Shown piece after piece: positions 7,699 to 14,669 of a stretch of 29,682 nt of DNA (position 1 is the first letter of the stretch; the number at the start of each line of letters is the position of its first letter). The DNA comes from Acidobacteriota bacterium (GTDB taxonomy: Bacteria > Acidobacteriota > Vicinamibacteria > Vicinamibacterales > 2-12-FULL-66-21). Position numbers and translations under genes: made by a program. Location: the NCBI GenBank assembly GCA_020200195.1, contig JAIVJE010000293.1, positions 1 to 29,682 of the forward strand. The letters run 5' to 3'. The notes beneath the pieces were generated by a model, which searched no databases, had not been told where the DNA came from, and saw nothing but the letters and a program-made list of their open reading frames with translations.

Positions 7699-7764
7699 TC
7701 AGGCGGCCCGATGGCGCGGCGCGCCGCAGCCCTAGGGCTCAGGCGGCCGACCGGATGGCCATCC
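7699..7764. repeat. Cluster of three 12-bp perfect palindromes upstream of the NYN gene
   Basis: GCGGCGCGCCGC (7716-7727), AGCCCTAGGGCT (7728-7739) and GGATGGCCATCC (7753-7764) are each perfect palindromes, the first two directly abutting. They are bracketed by a direct repeat TCAGGCGGCC (7699-7708 and 7739-7748). The rest of the 154-base gap (7657-7810) between the NYN and PQQ-propeller genes shows no other feature that I can support. The cluster could be a regulatory site for the NYN gene, a terminator for the propeller gene, or a repeat relic. Confidence 0.6.
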
Positions 7765-7810
7765 TCCCATTATGGCCCGGATGAGTGATTGAACGATCTC
7801 TGCCGTGGGT

Positions 7811-9064
7811 TCATTTCGCCCGAACGTCGTATGCGTAGATGTTGTCCTGGTCCCGAATGTAGAGCTTGCCCCCGGTCACAATCGGATGGCTCCACGTCGG
7901 AAGCGACCCCGTCGCGATTTGAAAGCGGCCATGCTCGCGGTATGCAGCGGGGTTGGCTTCCGCGAGCCCCACGACGCCACCTTCGCTGAACAAATACAGC
8001 CGCTCGTCAGCAAACACGAGTGACCCTTTCCCGACGCTCCGGTCCTTCCACGCCACGCGGCCGGTTCCGAACTCCATCGCCGTCAGAATGGCGCTCGAGA
8101 ACCCGTAGAGGTGCTCACCGACGAGCACCGAGCTCGCGTGATGGTTTCGCATCTCCTTGGTGAAATACACCTCGCGCGCGGTCACCCCGGCGCCCGACTG
8201 GCTCAGCTCCAGCAGCGCCGCGCCGGTGCCGTAGTCGGAGGAGACGAACGCGCGGTTGCCGCGGACGATCGGGGTCGCGATGTTGGCGACGTTGTTCGCG
8301 ACGTTACCGTAACTCCAGAGGAGTTTGCCGGTGTTGACCTCGATGCCGAGCGCGCGGCGGCTGGTGAAGAAAATCGCCTCGCGGACGGGTCCCGCCTCGT
8401 GGATCACCGCGGAGGAGTAGCCCGCGCTGTCGCTGACACCGTCGCTCTTCCACAACAACGAGCCGTCGGTCTTCTTCAGCGCGACGACGGACGCGTTCGG
8501 ACCGCCGGCGTTGACGAGGATCCGATCGCTCAGCACGAGCGGCGATTCGCTCAGACCCCAGGTGATGTTGGACCCGCCGAACTTCTGCAACACGTTGACG
8601 GTCCACAACGCCTTCCCGGTCGCGGCGTCGAGTGCCGAGAGATCACCGCTCGCGCCGAACGCGTAGAGCCGACTGCCTTCGACCGTCGGGGTGCCGCGCG
8701 GGCCGTCGCCCCGATCGTTGTTGAAACGGTTGCCGTTCTTCGTCTCCCAGACGCGCTTGCCGGTGGCGGCGTCGAACGCGATCACGTATTCCGTGCCCCC
8801 ACGGGCACCGAGCGTATACAGCCGGCCGTTGGCGGCCGAAAAGGACGAGTACCCGTCGCCCGCCCCTGTGGCTTTCCAGGCGAGCGGCGGCCCGCCCGCG
8901 GGCCATTGCTTCAACAGTCCTTTCTCCGCGGAGATGCCGTCTCGATTCGGCCCTCTCCACTGGGGCCAGTCGTCTGCGGCCCTGTTCGAAACCACGACGG
9001 GGAGCGACAGAGCGAGCGCGACGGGGACGAGCACGTTGGCACAGCTGCGAATCGTGACCTTCAT
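7811..9064 (-). CDS. Secreted PQQ-like beta-propeller repeat protein
   Basis: This is an exported 417-residue protein with PQQ-type (BamB-like) propeller blades. The signal peptide covers about residues 1-30 (hydrophobic VLVPVALALSLPVVV, cleavage probably before ADDWPQWRG). WPQWRGPNRDG is the opening motif of this planctomycete/acidobacterial group. Blade motifs recur as DAATGKRVWETKNG, DAATGKALWTVNV, KKTDGSLLWKSDG, VNTGKLLWSYG and FGTGRVAWKD. No dehydrogenase catalytic residues were recognised, so a binding or scaffold role is likelier than an enzyme. BamB itself is a lipoprotein, and no lipobox is seen here. The ATG at 9064 has GGAG seven bases upstream. It follows the double cyclophilin by 82 bases on the same strand; a periplasmic chaperone plus a periplasmic propeller is a plausible pairing. 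Confidence 0.88.
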   Translation of the reverse strand: MKVTIRSCANVLVPVALALSLPVVVSNRAADDWPQWRGPNRDGISAEKGLLKQWPAGGPPLAWKATGAGDGYSSFSAANGRLYTLGARGGTEYVIAFDAATGKRVWETKNGNRFNNDRGDGPRGTPTVEGSRLYAFGASGDLSALDAATGKALWTVNVLQKFGGSNITWGLSESPLVLSDRILVNAGGPNASVVALKKTDGSLLWKSDGVSDSAGYSSAVIHEAGPVREAIFFTSRRALGIEVNTGKLLWSYGNVANNVANIATPIVRGNRAFVSSDYGTGAALLELSQSGAGVTAREVYFTKEMRNHHASSVLVGEHLYGFSSAILTAMEFGTGRVAWKDRSVGKGSLVFADERLYLFSEGGVVGLAEANPAAYREHGRFQIATGSLPTWSHPIVTGGKLYIRDQDNIYAYDVRAK

Positions 9065-9146
9065 CGGTATCTCCAGAAACTGTATCCACGGACTACGCGA
9101 CGGGACAGAGACGTTGTTTGGACGCCGCGAGAGGGCGGTTGGTTCT

Positions 9147-9914
9147 CTATTTGACGATCCGCACGCCGCGCAATTCCACGCGTGTGACGGGCGTTTCTCC
9201 AGTGACGGGCGTCTGTTCGATCGTCTCTACAGCCGCCATGCCGTCGATGACGCGGCCGAAAGGCGTGTACTTGCCGTCCAGCGAGCTGCCGTCGCCCGTC
9301 ACGATGAAGAACGACGTGCTCGCGCTCGCCTGGTCGTCTCCACGCGCCATCGACACGACGCCTTTCACGTGTTTCGTGTCGTTGAACTCCGGCTTCATCG
9401 TCTTGATCCGCTTCTGCTGTTTCTCGGTGAGCGGCGGCCGGCCGGTGAGTGAGCCCGTCTGGATGGCGAAGCCGCGGACGACGCGATGGAACAGGGTGCC
9501 GTCGAAGACGCCGGCTTCCGCGAGCCTGAGGAAGTTGCGCACATGTTCGGGAGCTTTGTCCGGGAGAAACTCGATGGTAATCGGCCCTGCGGATGTGTCG
9601 AGCACCGCGCGGTAACGTGCCAGATCCACGGGTGTCTCCGCCGAGAACGGCTCCGGTTCCGGCGGTGGTGTATCGCGAAGCGTGACCGATACGATCTCGA
9701 CACGGGTCAGCGGCGCGCCGCTCTCGTCCGCCGGCGTCTCGGACATCTTCTGCAGCACGTCAAGGCCTTCGGAGACGCGGCCGAAGATCGTGTACTTGCC
9801 ATCGAGCGCCGGCTGATCGGTGACGCTGATGAAGAACTGGGCGCCCGCGGTATCGGGCCGATCCGGCTGGATGACCGCGGAGACCGCTCCGCGCGTGTGC
9901 TTCTCCGCGCTCAC
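9147..9914 (-). CDS. Double-domain cyclophilin-type peptidyl-prolyl isomerase (5' damaged)
   Basis: This is a peptidyl-prolyl cis-trans isomerase with two cyclophilin domains, of which the first is incomplete. The frame opens at GTG within AEVSAEKHTRGAVSAV, the middle of domain 1, which continues with AGAQFFISVTDQPALDGKYTIFGRV. Domain 2 (about residues 98-255) is complete: AVLDTSAGPITIEFLPDKAPEHVRNFL, GTLFHRVVRGFAIQTG, and SFFIVTGDGSSLDGKYTPFGRV. The missing N-terminal part lies upstream in a different frame (9911-10045), minus about 70 codons. The protein is likely exported, because the upstream piece starts with a hydrophobic leader. It lies between metH and the PQQ-propeller gene on the same strand. 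Domain 2 could fold alone, but without the leader it would stay in the cytoplasm. Confidence 0.85.
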   Translation of the reverse strand: MSAEKHTRGAVSAVIQPDRPDTAGAQFFISVTDQPALDGKYTIFGRVSEGLDVLQKMSETPADESGAPLTRVEIVSVTLRDTPPPEPEPFSAETPVDLARYRAVLDTSAGPITIEFLPDKAPEHVRNFLRLAEAGVFDGTLFHRVVRGFAIQTGSLTGRPPLTEKQQKRIKTMKPEFNDTKHVKGVVSMARGDDQASASTSFFIVTGDGSSLDGKYTPFGRVIDGMAAVETIEQTPVTGETPVTRVELRGVRIVK

Positions 9915-10045
9915 TTCGGCGCGCAGTTAACAACCGCCTGTTTGCCGGCCATATCGGCCTGCGTGAGCGGCGTCGTATAGAACACCGGCGCGGGTGTCTT
10001 GGTCGCCTGAGGTTCCGTCAGCAGAATCGCGAGGAGCACCCACAT
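9911..10045 (-). pseudogene. N-terminal leader fragment of the double cyclophilin
   Basis: The ATG at 10043-10045 starts a 44-codon frame with a short hydrophobic leader (MWVLLAILLTEPQ). It continues YTTPLTQADMAGKQAVV, the known start of tandem cyclophilins of this type. After VVN the reading changes to CAPK and TGA (9911-9913). In the next frame the bases read LRAEVSAEKHTRG, which normally lies about 70 residues further on. So most of the first cyclophilin domain (the FHRV region) is absent, and the two halves are out of frame. The start lies 36 bases after the metH stop. Confidence 0.75.
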
Positions 10046-10081
10046 CCCGCAACTCTACCGCCTGGCGTCACATCCGCCACT

Positions 10082-13000
10082 TTACCCCCCTCTGACCACG
10101 ACCTCGACCGGATCGTAGGATAAATACGGCGCCAGCCAGCGTTCCGCGTCTTCGACCGGTACCCTCTTCCGCTTCGCGTACGACTCCAGCTGATCGCGGC
10201 CGATGCGCCCGACGTTGAAGTACTTCGCCTGCGGATGCGAGAAGTACAACCCGCTCACGCTGGCCGCCGGCAGCATCGCTGCGTGCTCGGTGAGCGTCAG
10301 CCCTTGGCGGCCGGCCTGCAGCAGCTTGAACAGCTTGAACTTTTCGCTGTGATCGGGACATGCCGGGTATCCGTACGCGGGCCGGATGCCCCGGAACTTC
10401 TCGGCGATCAGGTCGCTGGTCGACAGCGCTTCAGCCTCGCCGTACCCCCAGTCTCTGCGCGCCTGCGCGTGCAGGTACTCGGCAAACGCTTCGGCGAGGC
10501 GATCCGCGAGAGCCTTCACCATGATGGCGTTGTAGTCATCGTGATCCTGCTCGAAGCGCCGCACCACGGCGTCCGCGCCGAGGCCGGCGGTCACCGCGAA
10601 CATGCCGAGGTAATCCGGCACACCGGTCTCGCGCGGCGCGATGAAATCGGCGAGCGATCGGTTCGGCCGTCCGTCCGCGATGACCTCCTGCTGCCGCAGC
10701 ATCGGCAGCCGCGCCAGCTCGCTGCGGCGGGTATCGTCGGCGTACACCACGATATCGTCGCCTTCGCTGTTCGCCGGCCAGAACGCGTAGACGCCGCTGG
10801 CCGTCAGCAGCTTCTCGTCGATGATCCGTGCGAGCAGCGCCTGCGCGTGCTCATACAGCTCACGGGCGGCGGCGCCGTACTGCGGGTGGTCGAGGATCGC
10901 CGGGAACCGGCCTTTCAGCTCCCACGCGGAGAAGAAGAACGTCCAGTCGATGAACCGCGCGATGTCGGCGAGCGGTACATCGGTGACGTCACGGCGGCCG
11001 ATGAACCAGGGAGACGCAATGACGTGGTTGTCCCAGTCGAGGGTGAGCCGATTGCCGCGCGCCTGTTCGTAGGTCAGCAGCGGCTTTTCCGCGCGCGTGG
11101 CGTATTTCTCGCGGATATCGGCCTGTACCGCGCGGTTGTCCCGATCGAACTCCTGAAGCCTGTCGCCAAGCAGGCTCGACACAACGTCGACCGCGCGCGA
11201 TGCGTCGAGGACGTGTACGACCGGCCCGCTGTACTGCTGGGCGATCTTGACGGCGGTGTGCTGCTTGCTGGTCGTCGCGCCGCCGATCAACAGCGGCATC
11301 GTGAAGCCACGGCGTTCCATTTCACGGGCCACGAACGCCATCTCGTCAAGCGACGGTGTGATCAGCCCGCTGAGGCCCACCGCGTGCGCTCCCTGCTCGA
11401 CCGCCGCGTCCAGGATCTTCGCTGCCGGCACCATCACGCCGAGGTCGATGACCTCGTAGTTGTTGCACCCCAGCACGACTCCCACGATGTTCTTGCCGAT
11501 GTCGTGGACGTCACCCTTGACCGTCGCCATCACGATCCGTCCCTGATACGATGTGACGTCGCCGGAGCGGCGCTTCTCTTCTTCCATGAACGGCAGGAGG
11601 TACGCGACCGCTTTTTTCATCGCGCGCGCGCTCTTCACGACCTGCGGCAGGAACATCTTGCCGGCGCCGAAGAGATCCCCGACGACCTTCATCCCGTCCA
11701 TCAGCGGCCCCTCGATGATTTCGAGCGGCCTCGCATACTTCCCGCGCGCTTCTTCCACGTCCTGCTCGATGAAGTCGATGACGCCGTGGACCAGTGCGTG
11801 CGACAGCCGCGTCTCGACCGTTGCCTCACGCCACGACAGGTCGAGCTCCCGCCGCTTGCCGGCGCCCTTTACGCGTTCCGCAAACTGAACCATCCGTTCG
11901 GTTGCGTCGGAACGGCGGTTGAAAATGATGTCCTCGACGTGTTCCAGCAGGTCCTTGGGGATGTCCTCGTACACCACGAGCTGGCCGGCATTCACGATGC
12001 CCATGTCCATCCCGGCCTTGATCGCGTGATACAGAAATGCGGAGTGGATGGCCTCGCGCACGATGTCATTCCCACGGAACGAAAATGACAGGTTGCTCAC
12101 GCCACCGCTGATCTTGACGCCCGGACACGCCTCCTTGATCAGGCGGGTCGCCTCGATGTAGTTGACGGCATAGTCGTTGTGCTCCTCGAGCCCCGTGGCG
12201 ATCGCCAGGATGTTGGGGTCGAAAATGATGTCCGACGGATCGAATCCCGCTTCCGTCGTCAACAGCCGGTAGGCGCGCTGGCAGATCTCCACTTTCCTCG
12301 CGATGGTGTCCGCCTGGCCCGTCTCGTCGAAGGCCATGACGACCACCCCGGCACCGTAGCGCTGCACGAGCCGCGCCTTGGCGAGGAAGTCCTCCTCCCC
12401 CTCCTTCAGGCTGATTGAGTTGACGACGCCCTTGCCCTGGATGCACTTCAGCCCGGCTTCGATGACTGACCATTTCGAGCTGTCGACGACCACCGGCACG
12501 CGAGCGATCTCGGGCTCCGTGGCGATGTAGTTCAGGAAAGTGGTCATCGCCTGCTCGGAGTCGAGCATGCCCTCGTCCATGTTGACGTCGATCATGTTGG
12601 CGCCGCCGCGGACCTGATCGAGCGCCACCGTGACCGCGCCGGCATAGTCACCTCGCTTGATCAGCCGGGCGAAGCGCGTGGAGCCGGTGACGTTGGTGCG
12701 CTCGCCAATCATCTGGAAGTTGCTGTCAGGACGGATGGTCAGCGTTTCGAGCCCCGAGAACTGCGACAGCGCCTGCGGCCCACGCGAGCCGTCAGGAGAA
12801 TGCTCACTGGCGGCCGGCTGGAGCCGGAGATCGCGCGGCGGTATTCCGTCAACCGCTCTGGCAATCGCCGCGATGTGATCGGGTGTCGTCCCGCAGCACC
12901 CCCCCAAGATGTTTGCGAACCCGCTGGCGGCAAAATCTCGGAGGAGCGCGCCGGTCTCCTCCGGCTGTTCATCGTATTCCCCAAACGCGTTGGGAAGCCC

Positions 13001-13513
13001 GGCATTGGGATAGCTGCTGACGTAGCACTCGGCGATGCGGGCCAGCTCGGCCAGATACGGCCGCATGTCGCGCGCGCCGAGCGCACAGTTGATGCCCACG
13101 CTGAACGGCCGTGCGTGCCGGATGGACACGTAGAACGCATCGAGCGTCTGCCCCGACAGCGTCCGGCCGCTGCGATCCGTGATCGTGACCGAGATCACGA
13201 GCGGCAGCCGCACGCCACTGCGTTCGAACACGTTCTCGATTGCGACGATCGCCGCCTTGGCGTTGAGCGTGTCGAAGATCGTCTCGAGCAGCAGGACGTC
13301 GACGCCCCCGTCGATCAGGCCGCGGACTTGTTCCTCGTACGCCGCACACATCTGATCGAACGTCACCGCCCGAAACGCGGGATTGTTCATGTCGGGGGAA
13401 ATCGACAGCGTCCGGTTCATCGGGCCGATCGATCCCGCGACGAAGCGCGGCCGATCCAGCGTCGTGGCCGTCCACTCCGCCGCCGCTGCCCTGGCCAACC
13501 GTGCTGCTTCCAC
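10082..13513 (-). CDS. metH: Cobalamin-dependent methionine synthase (5' end damaged)
   Basis: This enzyme transfers the methyl group of 5-methyltetrahydrofolate to homocysteine via cob(I)alamin. In this 1143-residue frame the homocysteine domain retains its zinc cysteines: C143 (GINCALGA) and C206-C207 (GGCCGTTPDHI). The pterin-binding domain spans about 258-520 (MIGERTNVTGS). The B12 domain runs about 560-790 with the cobalt-ligand histidine H670 (GDVHDIG). The AdoMet reactivation domain fills the end (RGIRPAYGYPACPDH). The open frame begins at a GTG inside YELNVEAARLARA, not at a real start. The true N-terminus is at 13516-13653 in another frame, and about 70 codons between them are missing. 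The gene lies directly behind the ArsR-methyltransferase gene, so the two are almost surely one operon. As written the barrel lacks its first strands; this may be an assembly fault. Confidence 0.93.
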   Translation of the reverse strand: MEAARLARAAAAEWTATTLDRPRFVAGSIGPMNRTLSISPDMNNPAFRAVTFDQMCAAYEEQVRGLIDGGVDVLLLETIFDTLNAKAAIVAIENVFERSGVRLPLVISVTITDRSGRTLSGQTLDAFYVSIRHARPFSVGINCALGARDMRPYLAELARIAECYVSSYPNAGLPNAFGEYDEQPEETGALLRDFAASGFANILGGCCGTTPDHIAAIARAVDGIPPRDLRLQPAASEHSPDGSRGPQALSQFSGLETLTIRPDSNFQMIGERTNVTGSTRFARLIKRGDYAGAVTVALDQVRGGANMIDVNMDEGMLDSEQAMTTFLNYIATEPEIARVPVVVDSSKWSVIEAGLKCIQGKGVVNSISLKEGEEDFLAKARLVQRYGAGVVVMAFDETGQADTIARKVEICQRAYRLLTTEAGFDPSDIIFDPNILAIATGLEEHNDYAVNYIEATRLIKEACPGVKISGGVSNLSFSFRGNDIVREAIHSAFLYHAIKAGMDMGIVNAGQLVVYEDIPKDLLEHVEDIIFNRRSDATERMVQFAERVKGAGKRRELDLSWREATVETRLSHALVHGVIDFIEQDVEEARGKYARPLEIIEGPLMDGMKVVGDLFGAGKMFLPQVVKSARAMKKAVAYLLPFMEEEKRRSGDVTSYQGRIVMATVKGDVHDIGKNIVGVVLGCNNYEVIDLGVMVPAAKILDAAVEQGAHAVGLSGLITPSLDEMAFVAREMERRGFTMPLLIGGATTSKQHTAVKIAQQYSGPVVHVLDASRAVDVVSSLLGDRLQEFDRDNRAVQADIREKYATRAEKPLLTYEQARGNRLTLDWDNHVIASPWFIGRRDVTDVPLADIARFIDWTFFFSAWELKGRFPAILDHPQYGAAARELYEHAQALLARIIDEKLLTASGVYAFWPANSEGDDIVVYADDTRRSELARLPMLRQQEVIADGRPNRSLADFIAPRETGVPDYLGMFAVTAGLGADAVVRRFEQDHDDYNAIMVKALADRLAEAFAEYLHAQARRDWGYGEAEALSTSDLIAEKFRGIRPAYGYPACPDHSEKFKLFKLLQAGRQGLTLTEHAAMLPAASVSGLYFSHPQAKYFNVGRIGRDQLESYAKRKRVPVEDAERWLAPYLSYDPVEVVVRGG

Positions 13514-13515
13514 AT

Positions 13516-13653
13516 TCAGCTCGTAGATCGCTGGATCATCGTCCCCATCGCGCCGTCGAGAATGAGGATGCGGCTGGCCAGCAGCGCCTCGAGGGACGCG
13601 AACGCAGGGCTCCTGACAGGACGCGGTGCGTGTGTCGAGGGTATGTCTGCCAT
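13516..13653 (-). pseudogene. metH: N-terminal fragment of metH
   Basis: The ATG at 13651-13653 begins one base after the stop of the upstream regulator. It encodes a proline-rich lead-in and then LEALLASRILILDGAMGTMIQ, the standard first strand of the methionine-synthase homocysteine domain. The frame then ends RSTS and TGA (13516-13518). Shifted by one frame, the same bases read AIYELNVEAARLARA, which in normal MetH comes about 70 residues later. The segment with YRGERF, KGNNDLL and ADIIETNTF is absent. ADIIETNTF helps shape the substrate pocket, so the encoded enzyme would be inactive if the sequence is right. Confidence 0.8.
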
Positions 13654-13654
13654 G

Positions 13655-14605
13655 TTATTTGAGCGGCTTCTTCAGGCCGCTGGCGATGAGCACGGTAAAT
13701 GGATCACCGGTGCGTCGGGCACCGACCCGAACCTTCACGTTCGTCAGCCCCGCCCCTTTCAACAGTCCGGCGAGGCTGTCGTCTCGGAAACCGAGGTGTC
13801 GATCGCCCAGGCGTTCACGCACCCACGATTCGCCATGCTCCCGGAGATCCAGCACGAGGACACGTCCCCCGGGGACGACGATCCGCGCGGCTTCGGCGAC
13901 AGCCCGCGCGGGGTCGCCGGCGTGGTGCAGCGCCTGTGAGAGGAGCGCCACATCGACGGCCGCATCCCGGATCGGCAGCCGCTCGAGCTCACCACGTTTC
14001 CAGACGATGTTTCTGACCTTGCGCCGGCGCGCCAATCCGCGAGCACGGGTCAGTACGGCGGCGGATCGATCCACGGCAATCACGCGTGAGGCCCAGCGGC
14101 TGGCTTCGACGGCCAGGTAACCGTCACCGCACCCCAGGTCGGCGACGCGGAGCGGAGGCAACAGATGGCCGAGCGCCCGGGCCCACGCGGCCCAGCTGCG
14201 CCCTGGCACGAGTTGACGCTCCCGGGTGTCCACGCCCGCGTGGACTTCGAAGTTCTCCTTCCGCAGCCGCCGCACCTCTTCGAGGCGCGCGTCGTCTTCG
14301 CTTGCCTCCGGGGTGGATGCGGCCTGCGCAAACTGCGATTCGAGCAACGGCCAAAGCGGGCCGAAGCCATTGGCCCCGTCGCGCACGGCGGGCGCCAGGC
14401 GGTAGTAGCTGAAGCCCGCTTCCCGCGCCTCGACGACGAGGCCGCCATCTTTGAGGAGGCCGAGGTGACGCGAAACGCCGGATTGGGCGAGCCCCATGAT
14501 GGCGGTCAGCTCGCTCACGTTGAGGCGCTCGAGGGACAGGAGGCGCAGGAGCCGGAGGCGCGCCTCGTCGCCCAGCAACCGGTAGAGGCCGGCGCCACTA
14601 TCCAT
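13655..14605 (-). CDS. ArsR-family regulator fused to SAM-dependent methyltransferase
   Basis: This is a two-domain transcription regulator of 316 residues. An ArsR-type winged helix (about 1-80) has recognition-helix region MGLAQSGVSRHLGLLKDGGLV. A coiled linker (100-125) leads to a class I methyltransferase domain (about 140-310). That domain has SAM motif I VADLGCGDGYLAVE (154-167), the acidic end of strand 2 (VIAVD), and GGRVLVLDLREHGESWVRERL. Fusions of this sort are often found beside methionine-cycle genes, and ArsR-family SAH sensors (SahR) are known in Proteobacteria. The start at ATG 14603-14605 is preferred because an in-frame codon at 14656 would put the predicted promoter inside the gene. 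Its TAA is one base from the metH ATG, so the two are probably translationally coupled. I infer that it senses SAM, SAH or homocysteine and represses the operon. Confidence 0.88.
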   Translation of the reverse strand: MDSGAGLYRLLGDEARLRLLRLLSLERLNVSELTAIMGLAQSGVSRHLGLLKDGGLVVEAREAGFSYYRLAPAVRDGANGFGPLWPLLESQFAQAASTPEASEDDARLEEVRRLRKENFEVHAGVDTRERQLVPGRSWAAWARALGHLLPPLRVADLGCGDGYLAVEASRWASRVIAVDRSAAVLTRARGLARRRKVRNIVWKRGELERLPIRDAAVDVALLSQALHHAGDPARAVAEAARIVVPGGRVLVLDLREHGESWVRERLGDRHLGFRDDSLAGLLKGAGLTNVKVRVGARRTGDPFTVLIASGLKKPLK

Positions 14606-14618
14606 ACCAATATCTATA

Positions 14619-14648
14619 AATCTACATCCGTAGATACGCCTTTGGCAA
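14619..14648 (-). promoter_or_regulatory. Predicted promoter and inverted-repeat operator of the regulator-metH operon
   Basis: Read on the minus strand, TTGCCA (14643-14648) and TAGATT (14619-14624) form -35 and -10 boxes 18 bases apart. A perfect inverted repeat ATCTAC-GGAT-GTAGAT (14620-14635) covers the spacer and the -10. A third half-site ATAGAT lies just downstream (14612-14617). ArsR-type repressors bind such short imperfect palindromes over core promoters. Transcription would start about seven bases before the ATG at 14605, with no ribosome site, so the message may be nearly leaderless. Confidence 0.6.
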
Positions 14649-14669
14649 GGGGTCAAAAACCATTCAGAG

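Noticed and set aside
6265..7788. A 507-codon open frame on the + strand opposite the NYN gene.
   Set aside because: The NYN and OST-HTH motifs on the other strand are decisive. This frame has no recognisable domain.
10235..12088. A 617-codon open frame on the + strand opposite metH.
   Set aside because: It is antisense to clear MetH domains. Its Arg/Val/Asp-rich composition is what the opposite strand of GC-rich coding DNA gives, and no family is recognisable.
14606..14656. A longer start for the ArsR-methyltransferase gene.
   Set aside because: It would place the predicted promoter and operator inside the coding region, and the extra residues (CQRRIYGCRF) do not belong to the ArsR fold.
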